The notes: generated by a model from the sequence alone, not told the origin. A stretch of DNA of 64,000 bases from Xenorhabdus griffiniae (GCF_037265215.1 NZ_CP147737.1:1054001-1118000); one strand, 5' to 3'; shown: positions 7,649 through 15,689, numbered from the stretch's first letter. Made by a program: numbers and translations.

Positions 7649-8568
7649 TCGTCACCTCCATTTACATTCTGGTAATATACTTGATTAATATATCTACCTC
7701 TACCATCACCATGACCTAAATCCATAGATACCTGTGCTAAAATTTCTTTTTTATTAAATCCTGCTTTCTGATAATGTGCGCTGAGTTCTTTAGCAACATA
7801 ATATCGCATACTGTGAGGTGCTTTTTTACCAACTAATCCGGCTGAACGAACTATGTTTCTATAACGATCAACCGCCTGATGAATATTAGGCTTATCAATT
7901 AATTTACCATCACGTTCTTTCATCACATTTTCAGCATAATTGATAGCATTTTTAAGTTGTTCATTATTTAAAATTGTAGTATCTCTAGGACGTCCGCCTT
8001 TTGTGCCAAAGACCACTCTGACAGAATGATGTCCATTGTTTAAAGATTGCTTCCACGTATTTATAGATTTACAAGCTTGAACAGCTTCTTTTGTTCTCAG
8101 CCCTAAAACATATGCCAATTGTAAAGTTGCAGCAACACCTTTATCAATTTTTTCTACTTCTTTAAATGCTTTCTTAAATTCATCGGGAGATAATGCTTCT
8201 TTTGTTCCCATACGGCTTGCGCCTGCTATTCCAAGAGAACGATTATTCAATCGTTCATTATTTGGATCAGCTAATTTATGTTTTCCTGCTTGTGAAAGAA
8301 TACCACGCAATGCTGACATTTCATTTTGTAAAGTTCGATTGCTAATGTTTTCAGATTTTCTGTTTTCAATATACCCTTCGATATATTTAATTTTCAGGCT
8401 ATCTAACTGACGTAATTTAATGCCCGAAGAATTCAAATAGTTCAGAAATTGTTTGGCTATTCGAGTGCGATCGGCCACCGTGGCAAAACTCCCTCCTGCT
8501 TTACGGGCACAAGTAATAAAATCTTTCTTAAATATTTCTACCTTTGATCGTGACGTCTTTTTATCCAT
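7645..8568 (-). CDS. Tyrosine recombinase / integrase
   Basis: A 307-residue site-specific tyrosine recombinase. The ATG at 8568 has GGAGG five bases upstream. A core-binding domain (about 15-110) is followed by the catalytic domain with Arg in LGLRTKEA, a basic GTKGGRPRD beta-hairpin, an HSMR box (PHSMRYY), the His in LGHGDGRGRYI and a Tyr in NQVYYQ, so all expected catalytic positions are present. It differs from the terminal recombinase at 69-1148 and resembles the 'integrase domain' recombinases of enterobacterial genomic islands. It may be a former integrase of an island now captured, or an accessory resolvase of the ICE. Repeat B lies about 670 bp upstream. Confidence 0.85.
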   Translation of the reverse strand: MDKKTSRSKVEIFKKDFITCARKAGGSFATVADRTRIAKQFLNYLNSSGIKLRQLDSLKIKYIEGYIENRKSENISNRTLQNEMSALRGILSQAGKHKLADPNNERLNNRSLGIAGASRMGTKEALSPDEFKKAFKEVEKIDKGVAATLQLAYVLGLRTKEAVQACKSINTWKQSLNNGHHSVRVVFGTKGGRPRDTTILNNEQLKNAINYAENVMKERDGKLIDKPNIHQAVDRYRNIVRSAGLVGKKAPHSMRYYVAKELSAHYQKAGFNKKEILAQVSMDLGHGDGRGRYINQVYYQNVNGGDE

Positions 8569-8689
8569 AAAAACCTCCAATAGCAATAATGTTAGTTTTT
8601 CGTCATTACAGACGTTCCCTGCGTATCGGTTATGTGTGTCATCCTGACAGTCAGATATTGTGTAGCAGGGCGCTATCATGTTGAGTTAT

Positions 8690-9240
8690 TGCAGGAGCGC
8701 GCTCTGTGCTCTGCACTGCGCTTTAATGCTCCCCGTTCAGAGCCTGCTACCAGGATGAACGCCTCAATATCTGGACTACTTATCTCCTTTAATCGAAACT
8801 AAAAATTGAAATTTTCCTAAGCGACCGTTCGTAAAACGGGCGCTCTGGACGCTTAGTAAAAAATTTAAAACGATCTCTTACAACGTTTTGAAACATACCA
8901 ACTTTTGTCTTCATTTGGTAAAACCGTTTGAAAAGATGTCTTAACGTTAGTTGTAATACGGTCTGGAAGTTTTACGCCTGGCGGCGTCACTTGGTAATCG
9001 CTACGCTTTTACTCAAGTGACGCCGCTCATCTTTCTGCTTCCAATACTGCTACTCGAAGATAACGAAAATGCCAAATGTTCCAAATGGCATACCGTTATA
9101 TCGACGCTGGTAAAGGTCGCAAAAGCTCTCGACGTATTTACAAAAGACGCATTACATCGACAAAGATGTTTAATGTTTTTCTGCATCAAATAGCATGTTT
9201 GAAGGGGTTCATCTACATTTGACGAACTTTAGTTGAATAT
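8690..9240. other. Noncoding inverted-repeat-rich region, candidate oriT
   Basis: No convincing gene. It contains a perfect 13-bp inverted repeat (GCGGCGTCACTTG at 8981-8993, complement at 9014-9026) with a 20-nt loop, an ATGCCA/TGGCAT pair at 9069-9091 with internal dyads, and an imperfect GCGACCGTT/AACGGGCGC pair near 8822-8846. It lies between the integrase and repeat B, close to ccdAB. Such clustered dyads next to leading-region genes fit an origin of transfer or a recombination region. A 48-codon plus-strand frame (9076-9222) lacks support. Confidence 0.4.
8981..9026. repeat. 13-bp perfect inverted repeat
   Basis: Arms 8981-8993 and 9014-9026, 20-nt spacer, no T tract on either side. 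It is too widely spaced for a typical terminator and fits a protein-binding dyad or cruciform. Confidence 0.8.
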
Positions 9241-9421
9241 TTCTTAATCGCTTTAGCGATCCCCGTTTTCAAAGAATAAACGGGTTTACCCAGAGTATTT
9301 ACTGTCTGCCTTTTCAGGTACGGCAAATGGCGCAGTCACTCGAAAGCGTTCCTCTCAGACTACTAGAACATTAGTATTTGCAATCACCCAAAGGCGTCCC
9401 TCTCAGATTGCTGGAACATTG
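9241..9421. repeat. Structured intergenic repeat B
   Basis: Second copy of the ~135-bp element, nearly identical to copies A and C. The GTTTATTCTTTGAAAACGGG stem here is perfectly paired (CCCGTTT/AAACGGG). A partial second unit (CACCCAAAGGCG...) lies at about 9384-9421. It points toward the minus-strand integrase, as copies A and C point toward the ardC and ssb operons. Confidence 0.85.
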
Positions 9422-9530
9422 ATTGGTTACCATAAGATAACGTTACAGCGATGAAAATCTTACACTTGTAGCTCATACTCGTCAATGATTGAAAACCACA
9501 CACAAAAATCAGGTTGCTTTTTTTTGCACA

Positions 9531-9571
9531 AAATACATACTTCAAGTATGTATTTATAATGTATACTTTGG
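9531..9571 (+). promoter_or_regulatory. ccd operator/promoter region
   Basis: Perfect palindrome AAATACATACTT-C-AAGTATGTATTT (9531-9555) followed by TAATGTATACTTTG, ending eight bases before the ccdA ATG. CcdA of F binds GTATAC-containing half sites as a ribbon-helix-helix dimer, so this is the expected autoregulatory operator. TATAAT-like bases (9554-9560) within it suggest the promoter overlaps. Confidence 0.65.
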
Positions 9572-9578
9572 GTGCGTA

Positions 9579-9797
9579 ATGAAACATAGAGTTAACGTAA
9601 CAGTTGATAAAGAAAATTATCTAATTCTAAGCTCCGCTGGCATAAATATTTCAGGTTTTGTTAATGAAACCATGGCGAAGGAGGCCCAACGCATCAAAGC
9701 TGAAAATTGGAAGACAAATAATCGTAAAGGGATGGAAGAAGTTGCTCAATTTATTGAGCAATATGGCTCATTTGCTGATGAAAATAAGAACTGGTAA
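9579..9797 (+). CDS. ccdA: CcdA antitoxin
   Basis: A 72-residue antitoxin, the same length as F-plasmid CcdA. The N-terminal ribbon-helix-helix DNA-binding part (MKHRVNVTVDKENY, ISGFVNETM) is followed by the toxin-neutralising tail (GMEEVAQFIEQYGSFADENKNW), very close to the F protein. I take the ATG at 9579, which matches family length; a longer in-frame extension upstream covers the operator and is unlikely. The stop is directly followed by the ccdB ATG (TAAATG). With CcdB it stabilises the element by killing cells that lose it, and it represses its own promoter at the palindrome just upstream. Confidence 0.95.
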   Translation: MKHRVNVTVDKENYLILSSAGINISGFVNETMAKEAQRIKAENWKTNNRKGMEEVAQFIEQYGSFADENKNW

Positions 9798-10106
9798 ATG
9801 CAATTTATTGTTTATCAATATAAACGAAAAGAAAGCAAATACAGCCTGCTTGTTGATGTACAAAGCGACATCATTGAAACACCAGGAAGACGCATGGTTA
9901 TTCCCTTAGTTGAAGCATATCATTTTTCAAACAAGGTAAACCGCCATTTATTTCCCATAGTACAAATAGAGCATAAAGATTATCAACTTTTAACAACGGA
10001 GCTTTCGAGTGTCTCAGAAAACGTAATTGGAGAGAAAATTTCTGATGTGACTCAATGGTCGTCAGATATCAAGGATGCGCTTAATCTCTTATTTTGGGGA
10101 ATTTAA
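9798..10106 (+). CDS. ccdB: CcdB toxin (DNA gyrase poison)
   Basis: A 102-residue CcdB family toxin that traps DNA gyrase subunit A in the cleavage complex. It starts [12 protein letters not shown], carries [19 protein letters not shown] and ends NLLFWGI. The C-terminal W-G-I triad needed for gyrase poisoning in the F protein is preserved, so the toxin is probably active. Its start abuts the ccdA stop, allowing coupled translation. Both genes run on the plus strand, opposite to most of the ICE backbone. Confidence 0.95.
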   Translation: MQFIVYQYKRKESKYSLLVDVQSDIIETPGRRMVIPLVEAYHFSNKVNRHLFPIVQIEHKDYQLLTTELSSVSENVIGEKISDVTQWSSDIKDALNLLFWGI

Positions 10107-10164
10107 ATAATCGTTCTTGCATACTGGGTGATACTGTCTACTTATTATAGAATAAGGGGGTTAT

Positions 10165-10518
10165 ATGCAAAAAGATCTAAAGGTGAAATCTCGAGGAGAA
10201 TTTTGGGGGATAAAAGCAGCGTGTATCTGGAAATGCTGTTTTAATAAATTGAAAAGCTGGGATAAGACGTGCGTTAGTAAAGCGAAGAAAAATAATGTTC
10301 CTGCATGGATTGGTCATATTCCAGTATTTGTAGCAAGTGCCTTAGCCATAACAGCACTTATCTTAAGTACTATTATCACTATAATTACAGTGTCAATTTT
10401 CTTTATTATAATATTAGTTTTATCTAAAACACCTAGTGTAGAGCCTTTAAAACATGGGCATTACGATTTAGACGGATACCATTACCCTGATGGGAGTATT
10501 GATCAGAGTGATCGGTGA
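10165..10518 (+). CDS. DUF3742-like ICE membrane protein
   Basis: A 117-residue protein with one long or two adjacent membrane segments (about 48-90: HIPVFVASALAITALIL then ITIITVSIFFIIILVL), a basic cytoplasmic N-terminus and a short C-terminal tail ending GYHYPDGSIDQSD. The architecture (basic N-terminus, VPAWIGHIPV before the membrane span, and a tail with the G-Y-x-x-x-D-G pattern) resembles DUF3742 proteins encoded at the same place in PFGI-1-class ICEs. A conserved but uncharacterised ICE membrane protein is the likely call. An AGGGGG-like site precedes the ATG. Confidence 0.6.
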   Translation: MQKDLKVKSRGEFWGIKAACIWKCCFNKLKSWDKTCVSKAKKNNVPAWIGHIPVFVASALAITALILSTIITIITVSIFFIIILVLSKTPSVEPLKHGHYDLDGYHYPDGSIDQSDR

Positions 10519-10540
10519 TAATTATTTAGAATTAACGAAA

Positions 10541-10620
10541 TTCCGCTTCCTCGCTTTTAGCTGTTCGTTCCTCGCTCTGCTGCGGTACGCCTCAGCTAAA
10601 GACTGCGGCGAGCGTTACGG
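10541..10620. other. ColE1-origin-flank-like GC-rich hairpin element
   Basis: GC-rich 80-bp segment in otherwise AT-rich DNA. It begins TTCCGCTTCCTCGCT and ends GACTGCGGCGAGCG, the same boundary words as the conserved sequence flanking ColE1/pBR322-type origins. An 8-bp stem (TTTAGCTG at 10556-10563, CAGCTAAA at 10593-10600) folds the middle. Function unknown; possibly a replication or nucleoid-protein site. Confidence 0.45.
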
Positions 10621-10728
10621 GGGTTCTAAAATTAACTCTCAGGTGGAAAGTGGAGATTGTTTCCATCCTAATATAGGTTGTCGAACGCTGTAACGCTGTT
10701 TTGGTTTTTTGAAAGAAATCGACGTATT

Positions 10729-11574
10729 TTAGCTGTTATTAGGTAAGCTAATTAACACGCGGTCATTTGATATGATAAGAATTCTGTTTGAAAGAAAATC
10801 ATCACCTAACAGGCCATCAAAATCTATCCGTTCATCTGGAATTTGATAGATAGCCGCAGATAGCTTAATTCCATCAGGTGTTATAATAGTTTGCTTTGGG
10901 CAGGTCTGTGATAAATTAGCACACCCATCCTTTGAACGAGTAAAAAGCACCGTATGACTTGCACCAGTATCAATAACCATGCGGTTTATCTTCTTACCTT
11001 CAGAAGATAATACACTAATTTCTATTCCATTCCTTGTGCGAGTAAATGGAATAGATTGCCAACGATAGCCATAGGGAAGAGCTTTAAGATGGTCGGTTAT
11101 CGTCAGCATCTTTGATGCGTAGTTAATAACCAGCGTTTTGTTTTTGGCAACACCCAGCCCCAACACGCCATCGATGATAAGTTTTCCCTTATTATCAAAC
11201 ATGCCGTTCCCCCATGGTTTAAAGAGTTCAACTTCAACATCTGAAAGGTGTTCACCATTAACAGTCATATTGGCTGTCCTTGCCACTACAGTAGATTTAT
11301 CAACTCCAAAAACATCAACAGAATTTTGCACGGTTATTGTGTGATAATTCCGCTTTGGAAAAATCGAATCAAAGATAGATCGAGGGAGATAAAAAGCACC
11401 AGACGCCCCCGTATCAATTGAAAGTCTTTTAATCTCTTTCCCATTGATATTGAGCGAAACAGAAGGAGTTATATGTTCAAGGTAAGCAATTGGTGCAGTT
11501 ATATCTGCTTTTACTGCTTCAACTGGAATGATAATAAGGCACAACAACAGGTATGTATGCAAATTTTTATTCAT
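10729..11574 (-). CDS. Pepsin/retropepsin-type aspartyl protease of the RiPP locus
   Basis: A 281-residue exported aspartic protease. A signal peptide (about 1-23) is followed by two homologous lobes, each with a catalytic IDTGAS motif (Asp54 and Asp202) and a downstream GLLG-like strand (GVLGLG, DGLLGDDF), so one chain supplies both aspartates. Xye-type peptide clusters encode such proteases, presumed to process the exported peptide in the periplasm. Here it follows the second precursor and a remnant of a maturase gene, while a truncated copy of its own 5' end (15522-15689) lies in the first cluster. It appears to be the only intact copy. An alternative role is immunity by degrading the peptide. 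Confidence 0.8.
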   Translation of the reverse strand: MNKNLHTYLLLCLIIIPVEAVKADITAPIAYLEHITPSVSLNINGKEIKRLSIDTGASGAFYLPRSIFDSIFPKRNYHTITVQNSVDVFGVDKSTVVARTANMTVNGEHLSDVEVELFKPWGNGMFDNKGKLIIDGVLGLGVAKNKTLVINYASKMLTITDHLKALPYGYRWQSIPFTRTRNGIEISVLSSEGKKINRMVIDTGASHTVLFTRSKDGCANLSQTCPKQTIITPDGIKLSAAIYQIPDERIDFDGLLGDDFLSNRILIISNDRVLISLPNNS

Positions 11575-11606
11575 ATTAAAAACCCATTAAGAACAGTGGA
11601 TAATAT

Positions 11607-11675
11607 TTAATTCCAACTCCCCCCTACTTTAAAACATAGCAATGAACAGCTTAGATTACAAATCCGTTCTTGCAT
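11607..11675 (-). pseudogene. Remnant of a radical SAM maturase gene
   Basis: The 22-codon open frame reads ERICNLSCSLLCFKVGGS, aligning with ERCNLNCSYCYVFNMGS of the maturase at 15686-16864. At DNA level TGTAATCTAA.CTGTTCAT is shared. The third cluster Cys is shifted by one residue, and a stop follows shortly after. The fragment lies exactly where a maturase would start after the second precursor, so it is best read as what remains of a second copy of that gene. Confidence 0.75.
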
Positions 11676-11707
11676 TCACATAATAATCGAAAAAGACAGT
11701 TGATAAG

Positions 11708-11734
11708 AATTGTGTGGTCAATGACCACACAATT
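11708..11734. terminator. 13-bp perfect hairpin after precursor 2
   Basis: AATTGTGTGGTCA / TGACCACACAATT around a single A (about 11 bp once a loop is allowed), 14 nt after the precursor stop. The T content after it is modest, so it could be a leaky terminator or a 3' stabiliser that keeps precursor mRNA in excess over the protease. Confidence 0.6.
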
Positions 11735-11747
11735 ATATCACGTACTC

Positions 11748-11897
11748 TTATCGCCTATCCCATGTAGTTTTAAAAAATAGACCATCATCATCAGACGAAC
11801 CACCACGAACAGCATCAAGTAGTTCAGATGCTTTTTGACCCTTCTGGTTTTTCAGGTTTGCAGAATTTTCTTGAATCACTTTCTGTAGTTCTTTCAT
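11748..11897 (-). CDS. Precursor peptide 2 (xye-type, cyclophane RiPP)
   Basis: A 49-residue precursor missed by long-ORF searches. The leader MKELQKVIQENSANLKNQKG...LLDAVRGG (33 residues) ends in a double glycine suited to the C39 peptidase exporter. The 16-residue core is SSDDDGLFFKTTWDRR. Two aromatic-x-basic triads, FFK and WDR, separated by two residues, fit the three-residue cyclophane rule (aromatic ring joined to the third residue). AGGAT lies before the ATG. It has its own duplicated leader upstream and a hairpin downstream. The leader is almost identical to that of precursor 1 while the core has diverged, the usual pattern for paired RiPP precursors. Confidence 0.85.
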   Translation of the reverse strand: MKELQKVIQENSANLKNQKGQKASELLDAVRGGSSDDDGLFFKTTWDRR

Positions 11898-12157
11898 ATT
11901 AAGATCCTTAAAAAGATTGAAACAAAGAAGATAATAACGGAATTTACCATAACCTAATTTGTGTTTTATTTTGTTAGCCTACAAGAATTAATTTATTAAA
12001 ATCCATCTGTAAGCCACATTGTTTAATATATATTATTTCAGATTAAGATCAACATAATTTTCACATAAAAAACAAACATGTAACATTTGTAAAATATAAA
12101 CATATTAGCATAATATAATTAATATTATTAACGTTCAAAATTATAACTACAAGGTCA
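11898..12157 (-). promoter_or_regulatory. Duplicated leader/promoter region of precursor 2
   Basis: 260 bp of AT-rich noncoding DNA that aligns over about 230 bp with the region upstream of precursor 1 (17247-17480), including blocks such as AGATAA.AA.GGAATTTA and ACATGT.A.ATTT. Conservation of a long leader ahead of both precursors suggests shared regulation from a promoter far upstream of the start codon. No clear -35/-10 pair can be named. Confidence 0.6.
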
Positions 12158-14305
12158 TCAATCAATGTGTTTCAGTGATTGCAAATACTCGTGAGGGGTT
12201 GTAAATACACCGTTAACCATATCAAAAACTTTGTCGGCCACAGCGATAGCATCTGGTCGATGAGCTGCAAAAAGACGCGTTATTTTCATGGCCTTAATGG
12301 CTTCGTTTATTTTCCGCTCGTTTTCGATATCCAGAGCAGATGTGGATTCATCCAATATGAGAATTTTAGGTCTTCTATAAAGCGCCCGTGCAATGGAGAC
12401 TCGTTGTTTCTGTCCTCCTGATAACACGCTCCCCATATCCCCAACTCTAGAATTATAGCCATCTGGCATCATTTCTATTCCATCATGAATAGCGGCCATC
12501 CTGGCACATTCATGCATAAGTTCAATGTCTGGCCTTTCGGCAAAACCGGTAATATTTTCCTGTAATGATCCGGTAAACAAAAAATCATCCTGTAAAACAT
12601 AGGAAACATGCTTACGATAAGCCTCAAGGCCAATGCTAGATATAGGAACACCGTTAATTTTTATAATCCCTTCAGTCGGTTCAAGCAGTGAAGCAAGAAC
12701 ATGCAGCAATGTGGATTTACCACAGCCTGATGGACCTACAAACGCAACACTTTCTCCTGATTCAACAACAAAAGATAGTCTCTCAAAAATATAAGGTTCA
12801 TTAGCTGAGTAAGCAAAAGACAAAGATGATATTTCTACTTCCCCGTTAAATTCCACAGGTAAATTTTGAGAGGCATCAAAGTGCATGTTTTCGCTTTCGG
12901 TAAGGACTACATCGCTAAGGCGGTTTGTATGCATTGAAAGCATTTTAAATTCATAAACAGCATCACAAAAATTAATCGTCCTTTGGATGAACATATCAGC
13001 GTACACCATGAAAGCAAACAGAACACCAACAGTAAAAAAACCATTTTCAGTCAACTGTGCACCAATATAGACAACCAAACATGCTGACAATCCTGTGACA
13101 AACGCGCTAATTAGCCGAAAAACAAGATCAATTCGAAAACGCTTTATATTTGCAGCAATGTTTTCAGTTGAGAGGTTCAACCATTTTATTTTTCTGTTAG
13201 TGCTCAGACACAGAATTTTGATCGCTGAAATACCGCGAACGGTTTCTATAAAATGTGAACTTTGAGCGGCAGTTTTACTGATAGATTCAGCCAGTGCGAT
13301 TCTGTACATCCCAAAACAATACCATTTAATAAGAGCATAGAGCAGTGCCAGAAAAACTACACTAGCGCAAAGCGCTACGCTATAACTACTCATGACTACT
13401 AATAATGCAATTGTAACCACAGCATCAAGAATCGCATTTACCATACGCGCAGTAAATGCCTCCTGAATTTGGTTTAGGGATTGTAGGCGAGATACAACAT
13501 CACCTAACTGGCGCTTTCCAAAGTAGGTAACAGGCAGACTGATTAGTTTTTTCAAAAATCCTTCAGACCAACTTAATCCAATAGAATATTTAGCTGCGGT
13601 AATAATCCAGTCGCGAAGCCATGTCAGCAGCATTCGCATAAAAAGCAAGGCAACAACAGCGGCTGAGATAACATTAAGGGCAAACATATTACTCGTGCTA
13701 AGAATGTTATCTATAATGAACTGTGAAGAAGCGGGGATAAGCAGCGTAACAAGTTCTATAGTCGCTGATATTGCTATGAGTCGTGCTATCACAGCACCTT
13801 TACCTTCTATCCCTGCCAGCATATCTCTGATAGAAAGTGCTGAAGATACTTTTTTTCGCTCAAACGTAGCACTGGGTTTCATTTCAAGTGCTATACCAGT
13901 GAAGCAATCCGATAGTTCAGAAAGCTTTATACTGCGTTCGCCAACAGCTGGATCATGAATAATTGCGCCTTTTCGGGACAGTTTTTTAAGCACCACAAAA
14001 TGATTAAAAGACCAATGCAGGATACAAGGCAACGAAAGTGAATTCAGTTCTTCCAGTTCTACTTTTACGGGACAAGATGACAACCCCACTTTTTCACCTA
14101 CGGTCACTATTTCTTTAAGGCTCATGCCATGTTTTGAAACATCAAAAAGTTTCCGCATAGAAAGCAGATCAGTATTGAAACCATAATAACTTGCGATCAT
14201 AGCGATACAAGCAAGTCCACATTCTGAAACTTCAGACTGAATGATTACCGGAAGAGATTTCCCGACAGAAAACGTTGAAAAAAAATCTTTCACATATTTA
14301 TCCAT
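12158..14305 (-). CDS. Peptidase-containing ABC exporter (C39 peptidase, membrane domain, ATPase)
   Basis: A 715-residue bacteriocin-type exporter that removes double-glycine leaders and exports the peptide across the inner membrane. The N-terminal C39 peptidase has Gln23 and Cys29 (QSEVSECGLAC), His in FNHFVVL and Asp in IHDPAVGE. Transmembrane helices follow (about 160-430). The ATPase domain has Walker A GPSGCGKST, the signature LSGGQKQR, Walker B ILILDES and the AAHRP switch His. I start at MDKYVKDFF, five bases after the HlyD gene stop; the longer frame overlaps that gene. It works with the HlyD protein and probably a host TolC-like channel, and is the only exporter for both precursors. 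Confidence 0.92.
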   Translation of the reverse strand: MDKYVKDFFSTFSVGKSLPVIIQSEVSECGLACIAMIASYYGFNTDLLSMRKLFDVSKHGMSLKEIVTVGEKVGLSSCPVKVELEELNSLSLPCILHWSFNHFVVLKKLSRKGAIIHDPAVGERSIKLSELSDCFTGIALEMKPSATFERKKVSSALSIRDMLAGIEGKGAVIARLIAISATIELVTLLIPASSQFIIDNILSTSNMFALNVISAAVVALLFMRMLLTWLRDWIITAAKYSIGLSWSEGFLKKLISLPVTYFGKRQLGDVVSRLQSLNQIQEAFTARMVNAILDAVVTIALLVVMSSYSVALCASVVFLALLYALIKWYCFGMYRIALAESISKTAAQSSHFIETVRGISAIKILCLSTNRKIKWLNLSTENIAANIKRFRIDLVFRLISAFVTGLSACLVVYIGAQLTENGFFTVGVLFAFMVYADMFIQRTINFCDAVYEFKMLSMHTNRLSDVVLTESENMHFDASQNLPVEFNGEVEISSLSFAYSANEPYIFERLSFVVESGESVAFVGPSGCGKSTLLHVLASLLEPTEGIIKINGVPISSIGLEAYRKHVSYVLQDDFLFTGSLQENITGFAERPDIELMHECARMAAIHDGIEMMPDGYNSRVGDMGSVLSGGQKQRVSIARALYRRPKILILDESTSALDIENERKINEAIKAMKITRLFAAHRPDAIAVADKVFDMVNGVFTTPHEYLQSLKHID

Positions 14306-14309
14306 AAAT

Positions 14310-15491
14310 TTAATCAACCATTCTAAGCAGCCATCTATAAAGACGTTTTTCACCTGTTAAGATTGAGGCATCAACCTGCATTCCCTGTTTTAACGGTAAA
14401 CTCGAACGCTCTTCAGGAATGGCTATTACAGTAAAGTACATGTCATCCTCCCGCCTAATTGCAGCCTCTGATATTGAGGCAACTGTAGCAGTAAATTTTC
14501 CGTATCTTCTCCACGGATAAGCCGATACGCGTAATTTCACCTTCTGTCCAATTTTTATTTCACCTGCTGATTCAGCACCTACCTGGAGTCGGACAACAGG
14601 CATCGCGTCACTAGGTATAACTACGGCCAAAACATCTCCGCGCGTTACATTATCCCCAATCATCTTATCTACCCCAGCCACTCTTCCATTTATGGGACTA
14701 GTGATTTTTATTCGTTCAACGACATCCAAGTGTGCTAGGGATTGAGAAATTTGAGTAATTTCTTGATATACATCGTTTGTTTTTTCTTCTAATTTATGAG
14801 TTTTTATATCCATTTCAGTTTCAAGAGCGATGATATCAGCCTGCGTTTTGGTGATATTAACTAAAGTGTTTTGCATCTTTTCATCAGCCCGTAAGATTTC
14901 CTGCAGGGATTCATGAATCATCATTTCAGAAATGATCCCTTTTTTGCTGTATTTTACAAATGAGTTGTATTTCTTCTGTGATGCGGCAAAAGCGTTTCGA
15001 TTAATCAAAAGTAGTTCATGCAGTTGCTCCAACTCGTTTTTTTTATTAGCTATAGCGGTAGGTATTTTGATAAGAGCGCTTTTTTTCTCCTTCTCAAATA
15101 ATACTAATTTTTCAGTAAGTAATTGTTTTTTTTCTGTCAGCGCAGCACGTTCCCTTTGAGAGATCAACCCTGATTCAGTCTTTATCTCATGCGAAACTAC
15201 CATGATTTCCTGGCCTACGTTAACCTGTTGACCGTCAATGACTCCCAAACTCTCCGCTATACCATCCATCGGAGAAACGAGAGAAGATGCATTAGGATTA
15301 AAAATTATTCTTCCAGGAGCTTCTACATTAATCCCGTAAGATCCCCAAATGAGGCAGGAAAGCAGCATTACGCTAGTCGCAGCACTTAGAATAAGGGGGA
15401 AAGTTGTTGATTGAGGGATATTAAGGGTATGCCTACCAATCCATGTGTTTTTACGATGAAAAATAGCTTCTTTGCGAAATAATCCGTTCAC
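14310..15491 (-). CDS. HlyD-family membrane fusion protein
   Basis: A 393-residue periplasmic adaptor for peptide export. It begins with GTG, preceded by AAGGA at a good distance. A short cytoplasmic segment is followed by one membrane span (about 31-50), a split lipoyl/barrel-sandwich domain (VSPMDGIAESLGVIDGQQV near the start, ITSPINGRVAGVDKMIGDNV after the hairpin), a long coiled-coil hairpin (about 110-240) and a beta-barrel domain. It links the C39 exporter to an outer-membrane TolC-like channel, which is not encoded here. It lies between the protease remnant and the exporter gene with nearly abutting ends. Confidence 0.92.
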   Translation of the reverse strand: MNGLFRKEAIFHRKNTWIGRHTLNIPQSTTFPLILSAATSVMLLSCLIWGSYGINVEAPGRIIFNPNASSLVSPMDGIAESLGVIDGQQVNVGQEIMVVSHEIKTESGLISQRERAALTEKKQLLTEKLVLFEKEKKSALIKIPTAIANKKNELEQLHELLLINRNAFAASQKKYNSFVKYSKKGIISEMMIHESLQEILRADEKMQNTLVNITKTQADIIALETEMDIKTHKLEEKTNDVYQEITQISQSLAHLDVVERIKITSPINGRVAGVDKMIGDNVTRGDVLAVVIPSDAMPVVRLQVGAESAGEIKIGQKVKLRVSAYPWRRYGKFTATVASISEAAIRREDDMYFTVIAIPEERSSLPLKQGMQVDASILTGEKRLYRWLLRMVD

Positions 15492-15521
15492 CAGAAATCC
15501 TTAACTGTTATTAGTAATTAA

Positions 15522-15689
15522 TTAACAATCGGTTACTTCAATATCGATTACAAGCCTGTTAACCTCTTTACCGTTGATATTGATTGCGAAGAGGTTACAG
15601 ACTAAAGGTGAACAATCGGCGAGGTTTATTGCTTCAACTGAAATTATCGTAAGATCCTGAGCCACACATACACTCAGAACTTTATTCAT
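15522..15689 (-). pseudogene. Truncated aspartyl protease remnant
   Basis: A 55-codon frame whose ATG overlaps the maturase stop (ATGA). It resembles the first 55 residues of the protease at 10729-11574: MNK start, a degraded signal, then INGKEVNRLVID matching INGKEIKRLSID. The IDTGAS active site is replaced by IDIEVTDC and a stop. It marks the ancestral gene order precursor-maturase-protease-HlyD-exporter and shows that the protease of this copy was lost by internal deletion. Confidence 0.8.

Noticed and set aside
9076..9222. 48-codon plus-strand frame in the dyad-rich gap
   Set aside because: No Shine-Dalgarno sequence, no similarity, and it overlaps inverted repeats more likely to be functional DNA.
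6791..9421. CRISPR-like or phage attachment repeats
   Set aside because: The repeats are ~135 bp, only three copies across 48 kb, and have no spacers, so they are not a CRISPR array; no tRNA-like sequence or att core was seen.
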